A stretch of 43,072 nt of DNA from an uncultured Paracoccaceae bacterium (GCA_951812305.1 CATOSB010000029.1:1-43072), one strand, 5' to 3'; shown: positions 1-9,010, counted from the stretch's first letter. A program made the numbers and translations. Notes: generated by a model from the letters alone, not told the origin.

Positions 1-1
1 G

Positions 2-922
2 GATTTGGTCGCGCTTGGCCACACCAAAGACGATGTTGCAGAGACGTTCCTGATGCGGCTTGCGCGTTCTTCAGGGGTGGATGGTCTGGCAAAGATGGAG
101 CAACTATTTGAGCGCAATGGCGCGTCTTGGGTTCGGCCATTGTTGGATACTGGGCGCGCAGAGTTGCGAAGCTACCTCAAGCGGCAAGGAATCAAGTGGG
201 CTGATGATCCCTCAAATGAAGATGAGGGTTTCGAGCGGGTCCGTGCAAGGCGGGTACTTACCACACTTGAGCCATTGGACATTGATGCCGAAACTATTTT
301 GGCGGTTGCCCAAAACATGTTCAGTGCAAAATCCGCATTGAAAATGTACACGTTTTGCGAGGCTACCAAGCACGCGGAAACTCTGTCAGGCGACGTAATC
401 CTGCCCGCAGCGATGGGCAGCAATCAAAGTTCGATCCCACCGGAGATCCTGATGCGTCTACGCCGCACTGCATTGCAGTTTGTATCCGGTTCGAAATTTC
501 CACCACGCGGAGAAGCCTTGACTGACATGCGAACCGCGATGACTGAGGGTGGCACTTACACGTTGCACGGCTGCGTAATTACAGAAATTAAAGGCGAAAA
601 TCAGCATCAGGACCGCTGGCGCATTAGCCGGGAGTATAACGCCGTCAAAGACTTGTCTTGCGCGAGTGATCAACTGTGGGACGGGCGTTGGCAACTCGAC
701 GGGCGCCACGCGCCCGACCTCGAAATCCGTGCGCTGGGGGATGCCGTCAAGGACACCGAATGGCGAGAATCCGGGCTTCCTAGAGAAACCTTAAGGTCTT
801 CTCCCGCAATATGGCGCGGAAATGACCTTGTTGCCGCCCCAATCGCCGGTTACGGCGACGAATGGCAGGCAAAACTGGCGGGTCACCGCGACGATTTCGC
901 CAGCTGGCTGTTACGCCGTTGA
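2..922 (+). CDS. tilS: tRNA(Ile)-lysidine synthase TilS, 5'-truncated by the window edge
   Basis: TilS attaches lysine to cytidine 34 of the AUA-reading tRNA-Ile in the cytoplasm, using ATP. The frame is open from the first bases, so the N-terminal PP-loop is outside the window. The first visible residues (LVALGHTKDDVAETFLMRLARS) include the TilS-type GHT.DD..ET motif that follows the PP-loop ATPase core. The rest is the C-terminal TilS region and ends at a TGA at 920-922. It sits 76 bases upstream of ftsH on the same strand, the usual order in Rhodobacterales. The family call is firm; only the start is missing. Confidence 0.9.
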   Translation, partial: DLVALGHTKDDVAETFLMRLARSSGVDGLAKMEQLFERNGASWVRPLLDTGRAELRSYLKRQGIKWADDPSNEDEGFERVRARRVLTTLEPLDIDAETILAVAQNMFSAKSALKMYTFCEATKHAETLSGDVILPAAMGSNQSSIPPEILMRLRRTALQFVSGSKFPPRGEALTDMRTAMTEGGTYTLHGCVITEIKGENQHQDRWRISREYNAVKDLSCASDQLWDGRWQLDGRHAPDLEIRALGDAVKDTEWRESGLPRETLRSSPAIWRGNDLVAAPIAGYGDEWQAKLAGHRDDFASWLLRR

Positions 923-998
923 ACCTGACGGCAAAGGGCTTATCTTAGGGGAGACCCGGCAAAACCTACGCCGGACGCAAAAACGTGAGGAGATTGCC

Positions 999-2912
999 TT
1001 GGGCAACGCACGCAACATCGCCTTCTGGGTCGTGCTTTTTCTGCTGATCCTGGCGCTATTCAATCTGTTTTCCGGAGGACAATCGAGCCTGTCCAACAGC
1101 GAAGTCGCCTATTCCGACTTTGTTGCTCAGGTGGAAGGCGGTCAGGTTCGCTCTGCTGAAGTGGATGGTGAACGCATCGTCTTCCGTGGAAATGATGGCT
1201 CAACCGCTTACACAATCGTTCCTGACGGTGCCGACATCACCGATAAAATGATCGCCGCTGACGTGCCCTTCAAGGCCAAGCCGCAGGAACAATCAGGCTT
1301 GACGACGGTTATCATGACATTCCTGCCATTCCTGATCCTGATCGGCGTTTGGATATACTTCATGAACCGGATGCAGGGCGGCGGTCGTGGCGGTGCGATG
1401 GGCTTTGGCAAATCGCGCGCGAAACTGCTGACCGAAAAACAAGGTCGCGTGACATTTGACGACGTGGCGGGCATCGATGAGGCCAAGGAAGAGCTGGAAG
1501 AGATCGTCGAATTCCTGCGCAACCCGCAGAAATTCTCGCGATTGGGCGGTAAGATTCCGAAAGGCGCATTGCTGGTTGGCCCGCCGGGTACAGGTAAAAC
1601 GCTGCTGGCCCGCGCCATTGCCGGTGAGGCGGGTGTGCCGTTCTTCACCATCTCGGGTTCGGATTTCGTCGAGATGTTTGTTGGTGTTGGCGCAAGCCGT
1701 GTCCGCGACATGTTCGAGCAAGCCAAGAAAAACGCGCCTTGCATTGTGTTCGTCGACGAAATTGACGCTGTTGGCCGCAGCCGGGGCGTTGGCTATGGCG
1801 GTGGCAATGACGAACGCGAACAGACGCTGAACCAGTTGCTGGTCGAAATGGATGGTTTCGAGGCGAATGAAGGCGTGATCCTGATCGCGGCCACAAACCG
1901 CCCCGACGTTCTGGACCCTGCGCTGTTGCGCCCGGGCCGTTTCGACCGTCAGGTTCAGGTGCCAAACCCGGATATCAAAGGCCGGGAAAAGATCCTTGTC
2001 GTTCACGCGCGCAAAGTGCCGCTTGGCCCGGATGTGGATCTGCGCATAATCGCGCGCGGTACGCCGGGCTTTTCTGGCGCGGACCTTGCAAATCTGGTGA
2101 ACGAGGCCGCGTTAATGGCCGCACGCATCGGGCGTCGGTTCGTCACGATGGAAGATTTCGAAATGGCCAAGGACAAGGTCATGATGGGGCCGGAACGCCG
2201 CAGCATGGTCATGACCGAGGACGAGAAAAAGCTGACCGCTTATCACGAGGCTGGGCACGCCATTGTGGGAATTCACGTTCCCCAACACGATCCGGTACAC
2301 AAAGTCACAATCATCCCGCGGGGTCGCGCGCTGGGCGTGACATTCTATCTGCCAGAGCGCGACAAACTGTCGATGACACGCGAGGCGGCGCTGTCGCGGC
2401 TGGCCTCGGTCATGGGCGGCAAAGCGGCGGAAGAACTGGTGTTTGGAGATGAGAATGTCACCAACGGTGCGTTCTCTGACATTCAACATGTCACCAATCT
2501 GGCCACGGCGATGGTCAGTCAGTGGGGCATGTCCGACAAGCTCGGCAACATCAACTATGTCTCGACGCAGGAAAGCTTCCTTGGCTCGCAGTCACAATGG
2601 AATGCAAGTGCAGAGACCCGCAAGATCATCGATCAGGAAGTCCGCAAGCTGTCGGACGAGGCGTTTGATCGCGCCAAGAAGATCCTGAAGGACAATTGGG
2701 ACGAGATGGAAAACCTAGCCCAGGGCCTGCTGGAATATGAAACGCTGACCGGCGAGGACATGATGCGGGTGATCCGCGGCGAAGAACCTGTGCTTGACGG
2801 TGATGACGACGGTCCGGACGACAAGGACGGAACGCCAAGCGTTACTGCGATTCCGAAAACCAAAAAGCCAAAGGCAAAGCCTTCGGGCGACATGGAGCCC
2901 GATCCGGCATAA
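999..2912 (+). CDS. ftsH: ATP-dependent zinc metalloprotease FtsH
   Basis: Membrane-anchored AAA+ protease that extracts and degrades membrane and short-lived cytoplasmic proteins as a hexamer. I chose the TTG at 999 (LGNARNIAF...) because GAGGAGA lies 6 bases upstream and the resulting 637 residues match the family length; the frame is open further upstream but that part lacks FtsH character. Visible parts: an N-terminal membrane helix, a periplasmic loop, a second helix near residues 100-120, Walker A GPPGTGKT near residue 194, Walker B FVDEIDAVG, the second region of homology ending in RPGRFDRQV, and the zinc site HEAGH near residue 416. The acidic, lysine-rich tail is typical. Confidence 0.97.
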   Translation: MGNARNIAFWVVLFLLILALFNLFSGGQSSLSNSEVAYSDFVAQVEGGQVRSAEVDGERIVFRGNDGSTAYTIVPDGADITDKMIAADVPFKAKPQEQSGLTTVIMTFLPFLILIGVWIYFMNRMQGGGRGGAMGFGKSRAKLLTEKQGRVTFDDVAGIDEAKEELEEIVEFLRNPQKFSRLGGKIPKGALLVGPPGTGKTLLARAIAGEAGVPFFTISGSDFVEMFVGVGASRVRDMFEQAKKNAPCIVFVDEIDAVGRSRGVGYGGGNDEREQTLNQLLVEMDGFEANEGVILIAATNRPDVLDPALLRPGRFDRQVQVPNPDIKGREKILVVHARKVPLGPDVDLRIIARGTPGFSGADLANLVNEAALMAARIGRRFVTMEDFEMAKDKVMMGPERRSMVMTEDEKKLTAYHEAGHAIVGIHVPQHDPVHKVTIIPRGRALGVTFYLPERDKLSMTREAALSRLASVMGGKAAEELVFGDENVTNGAFSDIQHVTNLATAMVSQWGMSDKLGNINYVSTQESFLGSQSQWNASAETRKIIDQEVRKLSDEAFDRAKKILKDNWDEMENLAQGLLEYETLTGEDMMRVIRGEEPVLDGDDDGPDDKDGTPSVTAIPKTKKPKAKPSGDMEPDPA

Positions 2913-2920
2913 ACAAACGA

Positions 2921-2948
2921 AACCCCGCCCAAGTTGGCGGGGTTTTTT
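2921..2948 (+). terminator. Rho-independent terminator of ftsH
   Basis: A 9-bp stem (AACCCCGCC / GGCGGGGTT) with a 6-base loop, followed by a T run, begins 8 bases after the ftsH stop codon. Confidence 0.9.
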
Positions 2949-3007
2949 GTTGCGGACGGCGAGTTTTCGGCGGAGATTTGTGCCGATGGCTAAATGGGAT
3001 ATCTGCA

Positions 3008-3367
3008 GTGCCTTGTCTTGAGAAATCCAACTTCACCGGTAAAATTACATGGCTTGGACGCGTTCCGCCTGAAGGGAAACCGATCAGATCAAGGGCCGTT
3101 GACGAAATCGCCGTTGCGATGGGCGGGATCGAAGATGAGCTTCACTCCGGCGCGACCCGATCCTCTTGCGTGCGGGTAACTATGTTGCACACCAAAGGCA
3201 CCGAAATCCGCAACACGCGTCAAATTTCGATTCTTTCGGCGGAAGAGAACGCAGAGATCGCGAGTGAGATCGATGTCGCCGTGTTGATGCCCGAATGGCT
3301 GGGAGCATCGATTGTCATTATGGGCATCCCGGACTGGAGCCACGTGCCACCGGGAAGCCGCCTTCAG
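3008..3367 (+). pseudogene. MOSC-domain protein, 3' part removed at the prophage left end
   Basis: The reading (VPCLEKSNFTGKITWLGRV..., GTRSSC..., EIRNTRQISILSAEE, WLGASIVIMGIPDWSHVPPGSRLQ) matches small MOSC-domain proteins that lie next to ftsH in Rhodobacterales. MOSC domains are linked to molybdenum-cofactor sulfuration. I favour the GTG at 3008 because it places the family-like N-terminus first; the frame is also open from a TTG at 2978. The coding sequence stops matching the family at LQ, just where the phage end TGTAGCGC begins. The frame then runs into phage DNA to 3538, giving a chimeric tail of about 57 residues. The protein loses its C-terminal MOSC core (the expected DMENRPC region), so it is probably inactive. 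Confidence 0.8.
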
Positions 3368-3410
3368 TGTAGCGCGACAAAAGTCTTTCAGAATCCGCGA
3401 CAAAAGTCTT
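3368..3410 (+). repeat. Left phage end with two transposase-binding-type repeats
   Basis: GACAAAAGTCTTT occurs at 3376-3388 and GACAAAAGTCTT at 3399-3410, a 23-bp period. The first starts 8 bases from the terminal TGT, the same spacing as at the right end. Mu-type transposases bind multiple 22-bp sites near each end, so these are the probable L1 and L2 sites. That assignment is inference from position and symmetry. Confidence 0.85.
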
Positions 3411-3417
3411 CGAAATT

Positions 3418-3473
3418 GGGGCTGTTTTGGGCTGGAAATCGGTTGAATTTTCGGGGCTGTTTTGGGCTGGAAA
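3418..3473. repeat. Two direct copies of a 21-bp repeat inside the left end
   Basis: The 21-bp sequence GGGGCTGTTTTGGGCTGGAAA (split here as GGGGCTGTTTT + GGGCTGGAAA) occurs at 3418-3438 and 3453-3473, 35 bases apart. It lies between the end sites and the stop of the tail gene at 3503. It may be a further protein-binding array for the end complex; I see no counterpart at the right end. Confidence 0.7.
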
Positions 3474-3502
3474 AGGGCGCTCGAAGTGTTGAAGATCCAG
3501 CT

Positions 3503-6091
3503 TTACCCTCGCGTTGGGCGCGGGGTTGGTCTGGGTGATGTAACCGGGGCGGCACTCTGCCGTTCTTCCTCCCGCCTCTGGTCGGCGTCGGAGTTGTCGC
3601 GTTCTGCTTGCCGCTGCCGTTCTTCCTCCCGCCGTTGGTCGCTGTCGGAGGTGTCTCGCTCCGGGACTGCTGGTGACTCTTCCGGATTTTTGCTGTCATC
3701 GGGTGGAGGAGGTGGCTCCGGCGCATCGCCGACCCCGGTCAGATCGAGGGTTCGTGACACGGTTCGGTCGGGCGTTTCGATACCGGCGCCTTGGTAATAG
3801 GCGTCGACCTCGTCGATGGCGGTGAGGCGGATGCGGTCTTCGCCGCGCGGCTCGGTTCCGATGATGCGCAGATGGGCGTATGGCTCGGTGGCGGAGTGCA
3901 GCCGCCAGAGAGTGTCTGCGGGGTCGGCCCCGTCGGCGTCGAGGGGTTGGGGGAGTGGCTTTGCGAGCTTGAGGCGGTCGACGGGGCCGGTTGCTGCATC
4001 ACCCGGATGCCGGCCCACGGCGCTGTCATGTATGCTGCCATCGGAGCTGCGGATCAGGATGCGGTCGCCGTCGTCGATCTCCACGGCACGGTCGATGCTC
4101 AGGACAGTGCGTTGCGGGTTTGCGGTGGCGCGCCCGGCGATACCGCCGTCAAGCAGGCCGTGACTGAGGGCGACGACGTCGCCGCGGGCGATGGCGAGAC
4201 CTTCGAGTCCCATGTCCCATGAGATGCGGCGGCGGTGATAGATCTGGCGGGCGGCCTGCAGCGCGCATTCTTCTTCGGCGCGGGCGGTATCGGTGATACC
4301 GGGGAATGTCACGGTTGTGGTTGATGCGGGGGGTCCGGTGAGGCCGGGCATGAGACGGCGCACGGTCTGCCATGTCCAGTCGCGATCCTTGTCGATATAG
4401 CGGAGCGCGATTTCCTCCGCCGCGGCGCCGCTGGCCCAGGCGATACGCAGGCTGCCGGGGATGATATTTCCCGGCGTGATCAGGGAGGAGACGGGGGTGT
4501 CGGGATCGTCGTATATGACGCCGAGCCTGCCGCTGGCCCATGTCGGGGTGGCGCGGCCACAGCGGGCGACCATGGTCAGCAGGTCGCGGGCGACCATGGC
4601 GCTGGAGATGACGGCATCGCAGCGGAGCCCGTGGCGGGTGCAGAAGGCGGCCCATGCACGGATGGCATCAAGGTTGATGCGGGCGTCGGGAAGCCCTGCA
4701 CCTGCGATCAGGCGGCCATCCACGCGGAGGCCCTTTGCGAGCCAGAGGAATATCCATGCCGGGTTGGAGTTGGGCTTCGTCTGCCAGCCGCCCTGGCCGT
4801 CGGGGACGGGCACGGGCTGGCGCGCCATGCAGGAGAGCCGGGGGGTGGAGCCTGAGAATTGGCCCGAGGCACGGATGCGCAGCCAGAGTCTTGTCTGTCC
4901 TCGGTAGTCGCCGGTGTCGGGACGGATCGAGCGGAGCGCGGTCCACTGCAGTATGTCGACGTCGCGGTTTCCGTCGGCGGGTGCGGCGGTGCGGCGAATG
5001 CGGACATCCCATGTACCGGGGGACGGCAGGCGGATCACGGTCGAGCGCCGGACCTCGCTGGCGCGCTCGTCGCCGGCCAGGCTAAGCGTACCGGGTCCGA
5101 GGCGGGTCCATGGGTCGCTGGTGTCGGCCGGGCGCGCCTCAAGATCGAGGGTCACGGTGCGGCCCGATCCCTCGCCCTTGTCGTTATAGGCGGTTTGGCG
5201 GGCGGCGAGATCGATGGCGACATGGGTGCTCTTCTCCGCTGTCCGCCGGGTCTGCCAGTCGGTGTTGTCGAGCGCGGGTCCGGCTTCGGTGTGGATATCG
5301 GCGCGTTCGGGTCCTGCGCGGCCGCGCAGGATGTGGCGCGACACGTTCTCGAAACTGTCCAGCGGGGTATTTTCGATGCGGGTATCGGAGATCTCCGGGG
5401 CCCCTACACCGAGGCCGAAGACCTGGACGAGGTCCTGGTTATTGTCGTTGTCGAAGCGCGCCCAGGGCGCGGCGGCGAGATCGGGGAAGATGCGGTGCGC
5501 ACCGAGGATGAGCGGGACGGGCGCATAGGGCCGTGCCCGGTTGGCGCCACCGGTGAGCGAATAGACGGGCTCCGGCCCGGCGGCGGCACCGGCGGGATCG
5601 GGGGGCGGAATGAGGGCGTTGAGGACGAGGCCGCCGGCGACCATTATGCCGGCGGAGACGAGCGAGGCCTGAAAGGAGGTTAGGCCCGCAAGGAAAGACG
5701 CGCCGGGCAGCCAGGCCCCGAGGGCGAGGAGCGCGATGGTGCCGATGATCTGGAGCGGATTGCTGTCGCCCCCGCCGGCGAGCGCGGGGCGCAGCGCCAC
5801 ATGCTGGCCGGCGCGGAGCCGGGTGCGGGCGCGGGCGGACGGTGGCACGGCGCGGCCATCGACGCTGACAAGGATGAGACCGGGACCGAGGCCGGGGAGC
5901 GCGGCGGCGGCGAGTGTATCGAGGGGGGTGCCGGGCGGCAGCATGATGGTGGTCCGCCCCTCTGCCGTCAGGGGGTGCGGCCAGATCTCGACGCTGCAGG
6001 GGGCATGCAGGGGCTCTGCAAGGGCTGTGCGGCGGCGGTGGAGGGCCGCATCCGGGGTTCCGGTCGCCGCCTGGGGGAGGATCACAGCCAT
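3503..6091 (-). CDS. TipJ-like tail-tip / host specificity protein
   Basis: This 862-residue protein is the last gene of the minus-strand tail operon. Size, position next to an NlpC/P60 peptidase, and the architecture (a beta-rich N-terminal part, a hydrophobic segment near residues 110-160 containing GTIALLALGAWLPG and SAGIMVAGGLVLNALI, then a long beta-rich body) fit the TipJ/lambda-J class of central tail-tip proteins in siphophage-type transposable phages. It should sit at the tail tip and contact the host envelope. The C-terminus is low-complexity: a proline run, then two 19-residue charged repeats (ERDTSDSDQRREEERQRQA and ERDNSDADQRREEERQSAA). Its start overlaps the upstream peptidase gene by 10 bases. 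Confidence 0.8.
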   Translation of the reverse strand: MAVILPQAATGTPDAALHRRRTALAEPLHAPCSVEIWPHPLTAEGRTTIMLPPGTPLDTLAAAALPGLGPGLILVSVDGRAVPPSARARTRLRAGQHVALRPALAGGGDSNPLQIIGTIALLALGAWLPGASFLAGLTSFQASLVSAGIMVAGGLVLNALIPPPDPAGAAAGPEPVYSLTGGANRARPYAPVPLILGAHRIFPDLAAAPWARFDNDNNQDLVQVFGLGVGAPEISDTRIENTPLDSFENVSRHILRGRAGPERADIHTEAGPALDNTDWQTRRTAEKSTHVAIDLAARQTAYNDKGEGSGRTVTLDLEARPADTSDPWTRLGPGTLSLAGDERASEVRRSTVIRLPSPGTWDVRIRRTAAPADGNRDVDILQWTALRSIRPDTGDYRGQTRLWLRIRASGQFSGSTPRLSCMARQPVPVPDGQGGWQTKPNSNPAWIFLWLAKGLRVDGRLIAGAGLPDARINLDAIRAWAAFCTRHGLRCDAVISSAMVARDLLTMVARCGRATPTWASGRLGVIYDDPDTPVSSLITPGNIIPGSLRIAWASGAAAEEIALRYIDKDRDWTWQTVRRLMPGLTGPPASTTTVTFPGITDTARAEEECALQAARQIYHRRRISWDMGLEGLAIARGDVVALSHGLLDGGIAGRATANPQRTVLSIDRAVEIDDGDRILIRSSDGSIHDSAVGRHPGDAATGPVDRLKLAKPLPQPLDADGADPADTLWRLHSATEPYAHLRIIGTEPRGEDRIRLTAIDEVDAYYQGAGIETPDRTVSRTLDLTGVGDAPEPPPPPDDSKNPEESPAVPERDTSDSDQRREEERQRQAERDNSDADQRREEERQSAAPVTSPRPTPRPTRG
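3561..3674. repeat. Tandem 57-bp repeat in the tail-tip gene
   Basis: Two imperfect 57-bp units (offset of CGTTCTTCCT 3561 to 3618) encode two 19-residue charged segments near the C-terminus of the TipJ-like protein. The unit is a multiple of three, so copy-number change would keep the frame. Confidence 0.75.
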
Positions 6092-6495
6092 CGGTAGAGC
6101 CCGGCCAGGATCAGGCCCCGGTCTTCGAGCCGCGCCAGCGGATGCAGGCAGGTGCCGAGCCTGGCCATGTGATGCAGGACATGCGGGGTGCCGGGGGCGC
6201 CGGTCCAGAGCCCGATATGGTGGCCAAGGGCGCGGGTGCGGGCGGCGGCGCGCATCAGCACCGCATCGCCCTCTTGTGGCGCCTCACCGGTGTCGAGCGG
6301 TCGGGCAAAGTCGCCACCGAGCGCCGCGATGGCCCCGTCCCGCGCGCGCAGGCTGCCGGGGCTGGGTGGCAGGTCAAGGGCATGCCCGAACACGGCGTGG
6401 CGCACCCGAGCGACCAGATCGGCGCAATCCTCCGCCGGCGCGCCGACCCAGGCGTCGGCCCAGTCGGGAGTGTGGGGGCGATCCTTACGCGTCAT
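6082..6495 (-). CDS. NlpC/P60-type tail peptidase
   Basis: A 137-residue protein with a cysteine in AEDCADLVARV (Cys24) and a histidine in GHHIGLW (His92/93), the nucleophile and general base of NlpC/P60 cell-wall peptidases. In phage tails such proteins (lambda K-like) sit at the tip and open peptidoglycan during DNA entry. The start at 6495 (MTRKDRPH) overlaps the upstream gene by 11 bases; the frame is open further upstream but only as a shadow of that gene. It lies directly before the TipJ-like gene, as in related tail modules. Confidence 0.75.
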   Translation of the reverse strand: MTRKDRPHTPDWADAWVGAPAEDCADLVARVRHAVFGHALDLPPSPGSLRARDGAIAALGGDFARPLDTGEAPQEGDAVLMRAAARTRALGHHIGLWTGAPGTPHVLHHMARLGTCLHPLARLEDRGLILAGLYRWL

Positions 6496-6931
6496 CCGCC
6501 TCGAAGGCCTCGGCGACGCTCGTGATCCGGGTGCCGATCTCGATAAGCGCGGCGGCCTGCCCGCCGGTCTTGACCTTGTAGGGCAATTTGATGGTGCCGT
6601 CGGCGACGCCTGCCACAAGCGGGTCGAGCGCGTCGGCCAGCGGAGTGGCGGCGGTTTTCATGGCGGCGATATTGGCCGCAACCTTAAGCGCGGCGGTGAG
6701 CTTGCCGATTTCCACCAGCAGGAAGGTCACGCCGTCGCCATAGGTGCCGATCAGGGTCTCCGTATCGCCGACCGTGCTGTGTATTGTGCGCCGGGTCGCT
6801 GCCCTGATATCTGCGGCGTTTGCCTCCACGGTGACATCCTCCTTGCTGAGACCCTCTTCCGTGAGCCACTGGTCCACGTCCCCGAGCGCCATGGCGGCGA
6901 TTGTTTCCGGGCCTTTTTTGATAAGTGCCAT
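6485..6931 (-). CDS. Tail-module protein of unknown function
   Basis: 148 residues beginning MALIKKGPETIAAMALGD, preceded by a strong GGAGGAC about 6 bases upstream. It is mostly alpha-helical in appearance and rich in alanine, with no motif I recognise. Its place between two tail-tip genes in a tightly packed operon suggests a virion or tail-assembly role. No transmembrane segment or signal peptide is apparent. Confidence 0.65.
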   Translation of the reverse strand: MALIKKGPETIAAMALGDVDQWLTEEGLSKEDVTVEANAADIRAATRRTIHSTVGDTETLIGTYGDGVTFLLVEIGKLTAALKVAANIAAMKTAATPLADALDPLVAGVADGTIKLPYKVKTGGQAAALIEIGTRITSVAEAFEADDA

Positions 6932-6953
6932 TGTCTTGTCCTCCTGTTGTGGA

Positions 6954-7814
6954 TCAGTACGCGACCCCGGCGGGCAGCCGGTCATCGCCGTGGGTGTAGC
7001 GCCCGAGCGACTGGGCGTAGATGAACGCGCCGCCATGATCGCCGGTGCCGATATAGGGCAGCGCCAGCGCCACGGTCATGCTGCCTGTGCCCTCGAAGAG
7101 CGGCTGGTGGCATCCGCCCCAGCCGGGCCGGGTGTTGTGCAGATATGTCCAGCCATCGCCCTCGAGATCGCCCCCCGCCGTGAGGGTGGCCGACATGTTG
7201 TCGGAGGGATAGAAGGTGGTGGCCCCGTCATGCGTGACGACGTTGACAAAACAGGCGGCCTGGGTTTTGAACTCGCCCTTCCTCCAGCCGGTAAAGCGCG
7301 GGCAGCCCTGGCGCAGCACATAAAATCGCGCCGGCTTGCCGTCGCTCTGATCCGCTGTGATTTTGACATCCAACAGCAGGACGCGGAAATCCGATCCGTG
7401 CCAGGGAGTATCGCCGTCCGGCCCGTTGGTCGCCTTGTCGAGATCGCCGCCGAAGGCGATGCCTTTGTCGGAAAGCTTCTCCAGCGTGACCACATCGATT
7501 TTGCCCGTGGCCTTCGTTCCGTTGTAGAGATGGGTGGACCAGGCGGACCCGTTATGAGCCTCGAATATGTCGAATTCTGTGTTTACGCTTCCGCCGCAAA
7601 GGGTTGCGAACTTCCTGGTGTCGGCCAGCAGGTTGGGGGCGAGCGGGAACGATGCCTTTGCGCCGGCGACGAACGTATCGGCCCTACTCGCCGCGCTGAT
7701 CGCGCGGCGGGCCGCGGCGGTCGCGGAGGCGCCCTGAGAGCGAATTTCACTGCTGACGGGTGCGGCATCGTTGATCGAGACGCTGCCCTGGCTCGTGGAG
7801 ATGATGGTGCTCAT
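6954..7814 (-). CDS. Probable tail structural protein, unknown family
   Basis: 286 residues starting MSTIISTSQGSVSIND after GGAGGACATCACAAC. The N-terminal quarter is alanine/serine-rich and helical; the rest is glycine- and aromatic-rich and looks like a beta-structured virion domain (for example GDGWTYLHNTRPGWGG and GDHGGAFIYAQSLGRYTHG). Several cysteines (FATLCGG, LRQGCPRF, TQAACFV) could be structural. It is in the tail operon, ends 23 bases before the next start, and could be a minor tail or fibre-like protein. I cannot name a family. Confidence 0.6.
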   Translation of the reverse strand: MSTIISTSQGSVSINDAAPVSSEIRSQGASATAAARRAISAASRADTFVAGAKASFPLAPNLLADTRKFATLCGGSVNTEFDIFEAHNGSAWSTHLYNGTKATGKIDVVTLEKLSDKGIAFGGDLDKATNGPDGDTPWHGSDFRVLLLDVKITADQSDGKPARFYVLRQGCPRFTGWRKGEFKTQAACFVNVVTHDGATTFYPSDNMSATLTAGGDLEGDGWTYLHNTRPGWGGCHQPLFEGTGSMTVALALPYIGTGDHGGAFIYAQSLGRYTHGDDRLPAGVAY

Positions 7815-8152
7815 GTTGTGATGTCCTCCAAGACCTGGATGATGAATGTGTCGGTGCTCTTTACTGTATCCATGTCCGTAAATTGAATGTCCGCGTGCCA
7901 GCATCCGGTAGGCCATTTGCTCGTCTCGTCCGCCCGCGCGGAAATGACGAAGCGGCCGCTCATCAGCGGATCGCCAACTATCACAGTCATTTTTACTTTC
8001 ATTCCGGTTTGCGCGTGGCGCATCTGGCATTCCGGGGCCCAGACGCTCAGATCGCGAGATACCCCAGCATCTGCCCCCTTTGGTGGGGTCAGCCAGGCGG
8101 TGCAGTCGAGTGCGAGGCTGTCGCCGCGCTTGATGTATATTCTGTCCGGCAT
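7811..8152 (-). CDS. Tail-module hypothetical protein
   Basis: 113 residues starting MPDRIYIKRGDSLALDC with GAGGAGGAG upstream. The composition (alternating hydrophobic and polar stretches such as GRFVISARADETSKWPTGCWHADIQF and a hydrophobic C-terminus) suggests an immunoglobulin-like or other beta-sandwich virion domain. It overlaps the next gene start by 4 bases (ATGA), consistent with coupled translation. Confidence 0.6.
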   Translation of the reverse strand: MPDRIYIKRGDSLALDCTAWLTPPKGADAGVSRDLSVWAPECQMRHAQTGMKVKMTVIVGDPLMSGRFVISARADETSKWPTGCWHADIQFTDMDTVKSTDTFIIQVLEDITT

Positions 8153-8171
8153 GTCGTTTCTCCTCCTCAGA

Positions 8172-8645
8172 TCAGAACAGCCCCGGCGCGGTTGCGGGCT
8201 CGTAGCGCAGCGCCACCGCGGCGCGGTCGAGGCCGGGGTCGTACCCGAGCGTGGCGACGATCTCGACGGCGGTAACCTCGATGCCGAGCACGTCGAGCGT
8301 ACGTTCCCAGTCGGGGGGATGGGCCCGGGAATCACCGTCGGCCAGGCAGAGCATGATCCGCACGCTGGCCCCGGCACCGCCGCCGGACCGCGCGATCCAC
8401 GCCATCGCCTCGCGCCCGACATTGTCCATGCGCAGCTCCGCGCGCGGTGCCCGCCCGGCCCGGTCGTCGGCCATCTTTAGCCGCAGCGCGATGGCGGTAT
8501 ATGTCTGCCCCGCGATGTCGCGGTCCCCCGGCGACACCGCCAGGCGCAGGGGATCGTCAAGTGCCGGGTGACAGATTTCCAGCGCCGGGACGATGTCCTC
8601 GGGCGCGAGTGCGCGCAGGGCGATATCGAAGCCGGGGGCGGGCAT
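8172..8645 (-). CDS. DUF1833-like tail protein
   Basis: 157 residues (MPAPGFDIALRALAPED...). The phrases ALEICHPALDDPLRLAV, GQTYTAIALRLKMADD and PRAELRMDNVGREAMAWI resemble the DUF1833 family found in phage tail modules. The start overlaps the stop of the preceding gene (ATGA-type junction at 8645), showing translational coupling. Likely a tail-tip or baseplate-side component; the biochemical role of the family is not known to me. Confidence 0.65.
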   Translation of the reverse strand: MPAPGFDIALRALAPEDIVPALEICHPALDDPLRLAVSPGDRDIAGQTYTAIALRLKMADDRAGRAPRAELRMDNVGREAMAWIARSGGGAGASVRIMLCLADGDSRAHPPDWERTLDVLGIEVTAVEIVATLGYDPGLDRAAVALRYEPATAPGLF

Positions 8646-9010
8646 CAGGCGGGCCCCTCCAGCGTCAGGCGCAACTCCCAGCGGCGTTGACCTCCGGCGA
8701 CACGGGCCCGGGCGGTGATGCCGCCGGCCCCGCCCCGGACACGGACGCGCAGGGATCCCGGCCCCAGCGGATCGGGAAAGGCGAACCAGCGATGGGCATG
8801 GGCGTCGGCCCAGCCTGAAAACCGCTCCAGCGCGGCATCGCTGTCGAGATGTGCGAGGATGTCCCATGTGCGCAGGCCCCGCCCCCGGCGGGCCTGGCGC
8901 ACCGTGCCGTCCTCAAACGGCGTGCGCAGCACATCCTCCGCCCGGCCGATCTCGAACGCCTCGGCGTCGATCCGGGCCTCGAAGGGCCAGAGAGGCAGCG
9001 GCGCGCTCAC
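8645..9010 (-). CDS. Tail-tip assembly protein, GTG start
   Basis: 121 residues starting at a GTG (VSAPLPLWPFEARIDAEAFE) with GGGGGGAT upstream. The phrase TPFEDGTVRQARRG and the following WDI...L..DAALERFSGWADAHAHRWFAFPDP pattern recur in a separate protein at 24620-25039, so the two are probably paralogous. The start codon lies in a 122-bp tandem duplication; the older start copy is at 9132, overlapping the tape-measure stop. It probably acts in tail-tip assembly near the tape measure. Confidence 0.65.
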   Translation of the reverse strand: MSAPLPLWPFEARIDAEAFEIGRAEDVLRTPFEDGTVRQARRGRGLRTWDILAHLDSDAALERFSGWADAHAHRWFAFPDPLGPGSLRVRVRGGAGGITARARVAGGQRRWELRLTLEGPA

